Assembly (NCBI GenBank): GCA_026936335.1 | Contig: JAPMXV010000024.1 | Coordinates: forward strand, 62,001 to 126,000 | Direction: 5' to 3' | From: Mantamonas sphyraenae | Lineage: Eukaryota; CRuMs; Mantamonadidae | Length of the DNA: 64,000 nucleotides | Shown here: positions 31,701 through 41,006 of the stretch, piece by piece | Layout of the letters: every line of letters starts with the position of its first letter | Numbering within the stretch: the first letter of the stretch is position 1 | Position numbers and translations under genes: made by a program | The notes under the pieces: generated by a model | Told to the model about the DNA's origin: nothing | What the model saw: only the letters and a program-made list of their open reading frames with translations | Databases searched by the model: none

Positions 31701-32568
31701 CCACAAAACCCAGTCACCCCCATGCGGCAGGATGGGTTTGAAAACGACGTCGAGTACGAATAGTAGAATGGTTGGCCACCGGGTAGGAAGCGTGGCTTGT
31801 AGGAAAAGTAGGTGGCATTGCCTGGGGCCAACTCGACCGTGGTGGAAAAGGACGAGGTCAACGTGACGTTGGCTGTGACGTCCACAGGGGCAGGGGAGGC
31901 ACATGTGGGGCCAGCCCAGCCTGGGAAACAGCGACAGTAGGCGTAGGTCTGGGCATCCACCTCACCGTGACCTGGGGTGCACACAGGCTGGGTGTCGGCG
32001 GTGATGGAGAACGCGCAGGACGCCGTGTTTTGTGTGGAGGCATACACGTTGGCTTGGATCAGGTAGGTGATGGTGGTGGCACATGTGTAGCCATTGCACC
32101 CTGACCTTGCCTTTGGGTAGAAGTTGTAGGTGAACGGGGAGGTGCCGACGCTGCGGGTGGCCTCGCTGCAGCGGCGGTCGCTGTTCATGTCTGCCACGGA
32201 TCCTGGGTAGCATGAAGAGAACACAAGGACCGATGGCGTGTATTGACTGAGTGTGGGGAATGGCATGTGGGTCAGTGAAGTGAATGTAAGAGTGGGGAGG
32301 GGAGGCGGATCCCGGACCAGATGTCAAGCGGAGGATGGAGTTTGCGGCCCACCTACCATCCGGTGCGGTTGAAGATTGTGAGCGACAGCCGGACGTCTTG
32401 GTTCCTGTCGATGGTAATGGCCCATGTCTGGTTGGAACGGCCGTTGGAGTCCGTGTACGTTGGATAGGTGGCGTCGATGGTGACGGTTGACGGAAAAGGC
32501 GCCGGAATTTCAGTGATGGTCGCTTGGGCGGCGACATCGCATGCGAACAGCAGGGTCAAAGCAAGCAT
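28754..32568 (-). CDS. CUB/EGF multi-pass membrane protein, copy A (two exons)
   Basis: Exon 1 32357-32568 and exon 2 28754-32246, joined in phase 2 across a 110-nt intron (gtaggt...ctcag), giving NRTGC|QYTPSVLV. 1234 residues. Start at 32568 gives a clean signal peptide (MLALTLLFACDVAAQ); ATG 32637 in the same frame is an alternative. The ectodomain begins CUB-like (YPTYTDSNGRSNQTWAITID), with EGF-type Cys modules near 158-185 (CRCFPGWAGPTC), 344-360 (CTCNPGYLGTVC) and 498-525 (CKGTCSDLGVCVCNPG), and many N-glycosylation sequons. A membrane segment lies near 705-730 (VFIIVACVFVAYVFIGAAIG), then a cytosolic Ala/Glu helix and Ser run, then several more membrane segments to the C-terminus. I do not recognise the family of the polytopic half. 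A surface receptor or adhesion/transport role is possible but unproven. Confidence 0.82.
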
Positions 32569-33032
32569 TGTGATCCCAAGGTTGGTGGCGGTGTGCCTCC
32601 CCAGGATCGGGGGTGTGATGTGGTTCCAGCGCGGCATGTGTGCTTGCTTGCAATTTCGGTGGCGCACGTGGTGGACAGATCGGTGGTGGTGGTGGCGATG
32701 GGGAGATGGGTGGGAATGCGTGTGTTGGTGGATGGCTGATGTGTGGTATTTTCGCGGAAGAGTGGTGGGGGGAAACTCGGAACGGTGTCGGGTGCAGAAC
32801 TCGGAACTCGGAACACAGGGCAGTTGGGGTTCAAAAGGCGCACTCACGCGCACTCACCCAACTTGTCATCACAAAAACACACACACTCGGATAACCCAAG
32901 AGGACGAGTAACGATACAACACAACGACTGCGAATACAGACAGCAGCAAGTGAAAGTGAGAAACAAGTGAAAGCGAAAGCGAGCAAACGAAACGAAATCA
33001 AGCAAACCCAAAACAACCAAAAACGCAACTCG
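32569..33032. promoter_or_regulatory. Array bidirectional promoter, copy 2
   Basis: 464 nt between the start codons of membrane-protein copy A (-) and PB1-FW-UBA copy 2 (+). Near-identical to the same region in the other units, including the ACTCGGAAC repeats (near 32775-32815). Divergent arrangement suggests co-expression of the two products. Confidence 0.55.
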
Positions 33033-33457
33033 ATGACGATGAGCAAGAGTGGAAACAACACCAACGAGACGACGATGACAAAGAACAGCAGCAGCAGCAG
33101 CAACAGCGACGTGAAGACCATGGTGTCTGTAAAGGCAACTGTGGGAGCGGAGACACGGCGCTTCGGGGTGTGGAGCGAGAGGCTGTGCGAGGAAGGAGGA
33201 CTGGATGGACTGGTGCAGCAGATTGCAGAAGTGTTTGGGAAGAAGGAGGAGAGGATGAGCCGAATGGTGATGTCGTACGCAGACGAAGACGGAGACTGGG
33301 TGCGTATGAGCAGCGAGAAGGAGCTGGGACACGCGGTGGAACTGTGTGTGATGCAGAGCAAGCAGAGCGGGCGTGAGCCTGGGGTTCTGCGGGTGAAGCT
33401 GATGACACGAGTTGCAGCACGACGAGCAGCCAAGGCAGCCGAGGAGTCGATGATGCC

Positions 33458-33502
<45 letters not shown>

Positions 33503-34581
33503 GAAGAGTGGCAAGAAGAGTGGCAAGACCACAAAGAAGCAGAAGACGACGAGCAAGACAGGGACAAAGAAGGGCGGTGTGAAGAGCAAGAAGATGGGAA
33601 AGGAAGTGGAGGAGGAAGTGGAGGAGGAAGCGGCTGTGGTTGGAGCAGGAGACCTTTCAGAGAGCGTGCAGGAACGGCTGGGAAAGCTGGAAGCTGTGGA
33701 TGTGGAGCGTGTGCTTGGACACATGCCACGACGCAAAGTGCCTGGACATGTGCTGGACAAGATTGCCATGGCTCGGATGGACAAGTTGGAGGCTGGAGAA
33801 CTGCTGACGTATGAAGCGAAGCAGCAGGAGCAGGAACAGGAGGAGGAGGAGCAGCATGAATGTCATGGCCATGGACGTCGTGGTGGTGGTCATCGCGGTG
33901 GTCATCGTGGTGGTCATCGAGGTTGCCATCTGCATCGCCATCACGGACATCATCACGGACATCATCACGGTGGACGACATGGGGAACGAGGACAGAGTCG
34001 ACACAAGGCTCGGTTTGTGAGCCATGTGAGCTATGGGACGGATGCCGGGGGTGCAGTGTGGACGCAAGTTTACAAAGACGTGGCGTCTGCGGAACGAGAG
34101 CGAAGAAGCATGGCCTGCGGGAGCGCAGGTGGTGTTTGTGAGCAAGAAGAACGGAGACGCAATGGGAGCAAGCGAGGCTGTGCCTGTGGATGTGGTGGCT
34201 GAGGCAGGAGAAGAGGTGGACGTGAGTGTGGAGATGGAAGCACCTGAGGCAGCTGGAAGCTACAGCGGGTTCTGGAGGATGGCAGATGGGGAAGGGAAGA
34301 AGTTTGGACAACGATTCCGATGCCAGATTGTGGCAGTGGAGGAAGAGGTGGAGGAAGAGGTGGAGGATGAGGATGAGGAAGAGGAGGATGAGAGCAGCGG
34401 AAGCAGCAGCTCTTCTTCGTCTGAGAGCGAGTCTGAGTCTGAGATGGACTCTGAGAAGGAGTGGGAGAGCGAGCTGGCGACACTTGCGCTGGTGGGTCTG
34501 ACGGATCGAAAGGCATGTGTGGACGCACTGGAAGCATGTGAGGGAGATCTGCAGGCAGTGATCCAGTCGCTGCGTGGATAG
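33033..34581 (+). pseudogene. NBR1-like gene, copy 2, frameshifted before the FW domain
   Basis: Same gene as copy 1, but at about 34042-34050 the sequence GATGCTCGGGTGCAG of copies 1 and 3 reads GATGCCGGGGGTGCAG, a net gain of one base. The PB1-side frame then runs out of register and stops at 34202. The FW and UBA coding sequence continues intact in another frame (about 34033-34581). As it stands the gene encodes about 389 residues from ATG 33033: PB1, Ser run (longer than in the other copies), Lys-rich and His-rich regions plus an unrelated tail, with no FW or UBA. Either a true inactivation (or a PB1-only decoy) or a base-call error in a G run inside a collapsed repeat. Everything else is undamaged, so the change is recent. 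Confidence 0.8.
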
Positions 34582-34791
34582 GCTGAAGAGAGAGTGTACA
34601 GGGATTGAGAATGAATCGCAAAGGACGAACCCGGGGAGGTTGAGACTCCCTCCCACACACAACCAACAACAACAAACAACAACAACAACACAACAAGGTT
34701 GATTGCATTTGAGAGCGTCTTGAACAGAGTGGAGAGTGGGAAGTGGAGGAGGAGGAGAGGAAGTAGAGCTGAGTGTGTTGGCCAGGTCGTT

Positions 34792-37700
34792 TCATTGCAG
34801 ATCCGAGACGGTGTCCACAAAGAAGGCTGGGATGAGTGCGACAAAGGCAAGGACCAGAGTGAACAGGGAAAAGTCAAACACAAAGGCCACCGTGAAAATC
34901 ATGTTGAAGAGGTTGGAGAAGAACTTGACGGCACGTGCACCGCGGCCTGTCTTGAGTTCAAGCATAGCATGGCCCTGGGCGTCTTGTGCCAGGTCCAGGA
35001 CGGGTGGGTTGTTGAGCACCTCGACAAACTTGCCTGCGATAAGTGTGGGACCGGGGGCAATCATAAAGATGAGCGCACTGCTACGCCCAACATTGGCAAT
35101 GACGGCCTCCTGTTGGGAATCGACATCCCACTTGTCGTCGTCGTACTTGCGGGATCGAGGCAGGATGCTAAACGCCTTGACCATGTACGAGTTCCACAGG
35201 CCCACAGCAAGCATGAGCAGGCGGAACACACCAAAGAGCACTTTGACCACGATGACGTGAGGGATGAGCTGGATGAGTGCACGACCCAGTCGCACGGCAG
35301 CAGATGGGTTCTTCTGCGCCTGCTCCTCGGTTTGTTCACAGGTGATGGTTCCCATGGCCTTGTGCACCAGCGGATCATAGCCCGTAAACATCTCCCAGTG
35401 GGCGTAGATAAAGAGGGACAGCACCACGAGGGTAAACACAAAGCCAAAGTTGCGTGCCTCCAAGTCGGTGGCCCCACAGTTGCGTCCGCCTCCGAGACCC
35501 AGGCTCAAGTCGCCAATGGTGACAATGATGACCTGGGAGACGTAAAACACGGCAGCAGTGGCCAGATTGGCCACCAGAGTTGCAAAGGCCTTGCCCTTGG
35601 CTGTGGTCTGGCGCTTCTTCAGGCTCTTGAAGTACATGGAGAGCAGGAGGAGGAACTCGCGCTTGAGCATGAGACGCAGGAACAGGGCACCCATGAGGAC
35701 CAGGATGGGGGCAATGAGAGTGGCAAATCCGTTGCAGTTCCACTCTGTGGACACCAGCGTAAAGTCGATGGAACGCAGAAAGGTGATGAACAGCCGCACG
35801 AGTTCGCCAAACCCACCCAGGGCCAGCTCGATGGAGGGGTACACCAGCTCAAAGTCATAATCAGGCAGAAACTTGCTCAAGGAGGTTGCCATCAGCGATA
35901 CGTTGAAGATGGTCTTGACGACACCCGCAAAGAGGGTGATCAGGTTGATGATCACGATGAAAATGACACTGCCGATGCTCAGGTGATGGCAGGATCCGTC
36001 GTCCTGCCCCGTGTGTGCATACGGTGAGGATGATGACGATGATGACGAGGTTGGCAGTTGGGTTTGGATCTGACTCATTTCGACGGAATCCCCGCCCGCG
36101 GAGGCCATCTCGGCAGCAGCAGCCTTGGCAGCCTCGTGTTGCTGCTTGGCCATGGCAGCCTCTTCGCGAGCCTGCTTCTCCAGGGCCAGGTTGTGCATGT
36201 TGACACCAGAGACCTGCATGTCACGCAGGATGTGGTATTCCACGAATCGGAAGCCCGAGTCGAAAAAGTGCTCGATGGCATGGTAGTGGCGCACGGGGTC
36301 CATCTTGCCACCAATCGCCGCTCCAATAAACACATAGGCCACAAAGACACATGCCACAATGATAAACACAGTGGGCACGGTGGATTCGTTGGGGTCGGCA
36401 ATCTCCACCCGGACCTGGAAGCGACGCTGTTGAGTCGACGTGGTGACCCGTCCGCTGTTGCCATACCTTCCCGTGATGCCCACGGATACGTAGAGGCGCA
36501 TGTTGTCTGAAGAGGCAGGCATGCTCTTGGGGTCGACCTTGAGGGTGGTGTTGCCCACCAGAGGGCCTCGCACGGTGGCCACGCAATCGGTGCAGTTGAA
36601 GCCCTCGACCCACACCCATGGCATCAACAGGGGTCTGTGGTCCGGTTGAATCCGGGGAGGACTTCCCCACTTGGCCATCAGGACCACGTCACCCGCGAAT
36701 GCACTTGGGCTCCGCGAGGAGCTCTCTGTGATGGCAGCCAGTTTGTCCTCTGCGTCGTAGGTCCAAAAGGCGGCCGCTGGGGCAGTGTGCACCCACAGAC
36801 GCGAGTTGGAACGGGATCCCTGGATCCAAAAGGTGACGAGCTCGCTCTCGTTTGTGTGGAGGCCAAGGAAGGAGAAGCTGTTGTACAGCTCGCGCATGTC
36901 TTGTGTGCGATTGGCGTAGTGGCAGTTGATGCCACTGGTGCCTGGGTTGCAGACACAGACGCCAAGGTCGGAACACGTGCCCTTGCACTTGTCCATGCAG
37001 TTTGGAGAGCGTGTGACCTTGACCTCGACGGGACAGGACATGTCCAAACCCGACGATGGGGTGCTGATCTTCAGAAGCTCGGTGACCTGATTGCGTCGGT
37101 ACAGGTACAGGCATTCTTCCACGTACCGCGGCCTGCGGAATGCGTTGTAGAGTTGGTTGAGGGTAACGGTGCGTGGCACACCGGGGACCACATCGTCGAA
37201 AGTGTAGCTGTCACGCCGTTTCATGTCGTTGCCACACATCATCTCGTACTGGACGTCGATGGAATCGCGGCATTCGTACTGGGAGAGACGATTGAGTTGC
37301 ACAGTCAGATAGTTGGTGGTGGCTGGCCCAGGGTGCTGAATGTACACCGTTCGATTGACGTGTCCGACGGCATAGGTACGAGACACGCCCGAGAAGGGTT
37401 GCTCCTGATTCCGATGTTCACACACGGTGCCCAAGTAGCCGGGGTTGCAAGTGCACACGTAGTTGTAGGATGTGTCGTTGTGGATGACCAGTCCACGTCC
37501 GAAGCATGCAGGTCTGAGGCTGACAGAGAGTGTGGCGTTGCACGGGGTGTCGGGCGAGGTGTTGACCAAGGAGAAATCGACAGTGAGATCCGAGGCCGCG
37601 TCCTCAGCCAACACGTAAGAGCGACAACCACACGAGAAGGGTCTGTCCAGAAGCCAGTAGGAATACTCGTTGAACCCGGTGTAGCTGTGGGGCCATCGGT

Positions 37701-38606
37701 TGGCGCAGTAGCCCGCCTGGGTGTCGTTGTACGAGGTGCCACAAAACCCAGTCACCCCCATGCGGCAGGATGGGTTTGAAAACGACGTCGAGTACGAATA
37801 GTAGAATGGTTGGCCACCGGGTAGGAAGCGTGGCTTGTAGGAAAAGTAGGTGGCATTGCCTGGGGCCAACTCGACCGTGGTGGAAAAGGACGAGGTCAAC
37901 GTGACGTTGGCTGTGACGTCCACAGGGGCAGGGGAGGCACATGTGGGGCCAGCCCAGCCTGGGAAACAGCGACAGTAGGCGTAGGTCTGGGCATCCACCT
38001 CACCGTGACCTGGGGTGCACACAGGCTGGGTGTCGGCGGTGATGGAGAACGCGCAGGACGCCGTGTTTTGTGTGGAGGCATACACGTTGGCTTGGATCAG
38101 GTAGGTGATGGTGGTGGCACATGTGTAGCCATTGCACCCTGACCTTGCCTTTGGGTAGAAGTTGTAGGTGAACGGGGAGGTGCCGACGCTGCGGGTGGCC
38201 TCGCTGCAGCGGCGGTCGCTGTTCATGTCTGCCACGGATCCTGGGTAGCATGAAGAGAACACAAGGACCGATGGCGTGTATTGACTGAGTGTGGGGAATG
38301 GCATGTGGGTCAGTGAAGTGAATGTAAGAGTGGGGAGGGGAGGCGGATCCCGGACCAGATGTCAAGCGGAGGATGGAGTTTGCGGCCCACCTACCATCCG
38401 GTGCGGTTGAAGATTGTGAGCGACAGCCGGACGTCTTGGTTCCTGTCGATGGTAATGGCCCATGTCTGGTTGGAACGGCCGTTGGAGTCCGTGTACGTTG
38501 GATAGGTGGCGTCGATGGTGACGGTTGACGGAAAAGGCGCCGGAATTTCAGTGATGGTCGCTTGGGCGGCGACATCGCATGCGAACAGCAGGGTCAAAGC
38601 AAGCAT
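34792..38606 (-). CDS. CUB/EGF multi-pass membrane protein, copy B (two exons)
   Basis: Exon 1 38395-38606 and exon 2 34792-38284, the same structure as copy A at an offset of 6038 nt. The translation of exon 2 is identical to copy A as far as I can compare by eye, so the two genes are products of very recent duplication or gene conversion. Domains as in copy A: signal peptide, CUB-like region, three EGF-like modules, single mid-protein membrane segment, cytosolic helix, polytopic C-terminal half. Divergent from PB1-FW-UBA copy 3. Confidence 0.82.
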
Positions 38607-39064
38607 TGTGATCCCAAGGTTGGTGGCGGTGTGCCTCCCCAGGATCGGGGGTGTGATGTGGTTCCAGCGCGGCATGTGTGCTTGCTTGCAATTTCGGTGG
38701 TGCACGTGGTGGACAGATCGGTGGTGGTGGTGGCGATGGGGAGATGGGTGGGAATGTGTGTGTTGGTGGATGGCTGATGTGTGGTATTTTCGCGGAAGAG
38801 TGGTGGGGGGAAACTCGGAACGGTGTCGGGTGCAGAACTCGGAACTCGGAACACAGGGCAGTTGGGGTTCAAAAGGCGCACTCACGCGCACTCACCCAAC
38901 TTGTCATCACAAAAACACACACACTCGGATAACCCAAGAGGACGAGTAACGATACAACACAACGACTGCGAATACAGACAGCAGCGCAAGTGAAACAAGT
39001 GATAGCGAAAGCGAGCAAACGAAACGAAATCAAGCAAACCCAAAACAACCAAAAACGCAACTCG
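38607..39064. promoter_or_regulatory. Array bidirectional promoter, copy 3
   Basis: 458 nt between membrane-protein copy B (-) and PB1-FW-UBA copy 3 (+). It carries the ACTCGGAAC repeats and a few substitutions plus a 6-nt net deletion near 38984-39005 relative to copy 2. Confidence 0.55.
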
Positions 39065-40600
39065 ATGACGATGAGCAAGAGTGGAAACAACACCAACGAG
39101 ACGACGATGACAAAGAACAGCACCACCAGCAACAACAGCGACGTGAAGACCATGGTGTCTGTAAAGGCAACTGTGGGAGCGGAGACACGGCGCTTCGGGG
39201 TGTGGAGCGAGAGGCTGTGCGAGGAAGGAGGACTGGATGGACTGGTGCAGCAGATTGCAGAAGTGTTTGGGAAGAAGGAGGAGAGGATGAGCCGAATGGT
39301 GATGTCGTACGCAGACGAAGACGGAGACTGGGTGCGTATGAGCAGCGAGAAGGAGCTGGGACACGCGGTGGAACTGTGTGTGATGCAGAGCAAGCAGAGC
39401 GGGCGTGAGCCTGGGGTTCTGCGGGTGAAGCTGATGACACGAGTTGCAGCACGACGAGCAGCCAAGGCAGCCGAGGAGTCGATGATGCCAAGCAGCAGCA
39501 GCAGCAGCAAGAAGAGTGGCAAGAAGAGTGGCAAGACCACAAAGAAGCAGAAGACGACGAGCAAGACAGGGACAAAGAAGGGCGGTGTGAAGAGCAAGAA
39601 GATGGGAAAGGAAGTGGAGGAGGAAGTGGAGGAGGAAGCGGCTGTGGTTGGAGCAGGAGACCTTTCAGAGAGCGTGCAGGAACGGCTGGGAAAGCTGGAA
39701 GCTGTGGATGTGGAGCGTGTGCTTGGACACATGCCACGACGCAAAGTGCCTGGACATGTGCTGGACAAGATTGCCATGGCTCGGATGGACAAGGTGGAGG
39801 CTGGAGAACTGCTGACGTATGAAGCGAAGCAGCAGGAGCAGGAGCAGGAACAGGAGGAGGAGCAGCATGAATGTCATGGCCATGGACGCCGTGGTGGTGG
39901 TCATCGCGGTGGTCATCGTGGTGGTCATCGTGGTGGTCATCGAGGTTGCCATCTGCATCGCCATCACGGACATCATCACGGACATCATCACGGTGGACGA
40001 CATGGGGAACGAGGACAGAGTCGACACAAGGCTCGGTTTGTGAGCCATGTGAGCTATGGGACGGATGCTCGGGTGCAGTGTGGACGCAAGTTTACAAAGA
40101 CGTGGCGTCTGCGGAACGAGAGCGAAGAAGCATGGCCTGCGGGAGCGCAGGTGGTGTTTGTGAGCAAGAAGAACGGAGACGCAATGGGAGCAAGCGAGGC
40201 TGTGCCTGTGGATGTGGTGGCTGAGGCAGGGGAAGAGGTGGACGTGAGTGTGGAGATGGAAGCACCTGAGGCAGCTGGAAGCTACAGCGGGTTCTGGAGG
40301 ATGGCAGATGGGGAAGGGAAGAAGTTTGGACAACGATTCCGATGCCAGATTGTGGCAGTGGAGGAAGAGGTGGAGGAAGAGGAGGATGAGGAAGAGGAAG
40401 AGGAGGATGAGAGCAGCGGAAGCAGCAGCTCTTCTTCGTCTGAGAGCGAATCTGAGTCTGAGATGGACTCTGAGAAGGAGTGGGAGAGCGAGCTGGCGAC
40501 ACTTGCGCTGGTGGGTCTGACGGATCGAAAGGCATGTGTGGACGCACTGGAAGCATGTGAGGGAGATCTGCAGGCAGTGATCCAGTCGCTGCGTGGATGA
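39065..40600 (+). CDS. NBR1-like PB1-FW-UBA protein, copy 3 (intact)
   Basis: 511 residues, same domain order as copy 1 and full-length. It differs in a shorter Ser run (six against about ten), Thr/Asn replacing Ser near residue 20, one extra HRGG unit in the His/Arg/Gly repeat, a slightly shorter acidic linker before the UBA, and a few substitutions (such as MDKVEAGE for MDKLEAGE). It is the most diverged of the three copies and the last before the array breaks. The 3' flank, including the (AAC)n stretch, is conserved up to the truncated membrane-protein copy. Confidence 0.85.
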   Translation: MTMSKSGNNTNETTMTKNSTTSNNSDVKTMVSVKATVGAETRRFGVWSERLCEEGGLDGLVQQIAEVFGKKEERMSRMVMSYADEDGDWVRMSSEKELGHAVELCVMQSKQSGREPGVLRVKLMTRVAARRAAKAAEESMMPSSSSSSKKSGKKSGKTTKKQKTTSKTGTKKGGVKSKKMGKEVEEEVEEEAAVVGAGDLSESVQERLGKLEAVDVERVLGHMPRRKVPGHVLDKIAMARMDKVEAGELLTYEAKQQEQEQEQEEEQHECHGHGRRGGGHRGGHRGGHRGGHRGCHLHRHHGHHHGHHHGGRHGERGQSRHKARFVSHVSYGTDARVQCGRKFTKTWRLRNESEEAWPAGAQVVFVSKKNGDAMGASEAVPVDVVAEAGEEVDVSVEMEAPEAAGSYSGFWRMADGEGKKFGQRFRCQIVAVEEEVEEEEDEEEEEEDESSGSSSSSSSESESESEMDSEKEWESELATLALVGLTDRKACVDALEACEGDLQAVIQSLRG

Positions 40601-40810
40601 GGCTGAAGAGAGAGTGTACAGGGATTGAGAATGAATCGCAAAGGACGAACCCGGGGAGGTTGAGACTCCTCCCCACACAACCAACAACAACAAACAACAA
40701 CAACGACGACAACAAGGTTGATTGCATTTGAGAGCGTCTTGAACAGAGTGGAGAGTGGGAAGTGGAGGAGGAGGAGAGGAAGTAGAGCTGAGTGTGTTGG
40801 CCAGGTCGTT

Positions 40811-41003
40811 TCATTGCAGATCCGAGACGGTGTCCACAAAGAAGGCTGGGATGAGTGCGACAAAGGCAAGGACCAGAGTGAACAGAGAAAAGTCAAACAC
40901 AAAGGCCACCGTGAAAATCATGTTGAAGAGGTTGGAGAAAAACTTGACGGCACGTGCACCGCGGCCTGTCTTGAGTTCAAGCATAGCATGGCCCTGGGCG
41001 TCT
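40811..41003 (-). pseudogene. CUB/EGF membrane protein, copy C: C-terminal fragment only
   Basis: Encodes the last ~64 residues of the membrane protein (ending LALIPAFFVDTVSDLQ-like FVDTVSDLQ) with two or three base changes. Homology to copies A and B ends exactly at 41003, in ...CCCTGGGCGTCT. The rest of the gene is absent; the adjoining sequence is the 3' end of an LRR gene. Confidence 0.88.
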
Positions 41004-41006
41004 CTC

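Larger units (their letters stand above)
26499..41003. repeat. Tandem array of a ~6.03-kb two-gene unit (2 full + 1 partial)
   Basis: Unit 1 is about 26499-32524, unit 2 about 32525-38562, unit 3 38563-41003 (truncated). The units are nearly identical. The two membrane-protein copies have the same translation over 1170 codons of exon 2, while the PB1 genes differ in Ser-run length, a His/Arg/Gly repeat and one frameshift. Each unit holds a plus-strand PB1-FW-UBA gene and a minus-strand CUB/EGF membrane-protein gene. The left end begins inside a decayed copy of the membrane-protein signal-peptide exon. The right end breaks off abruptly inside the third membrane-protein copy. The pattern fits unequal crossing over and recent homogenisation. 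Confidence 0.93.
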
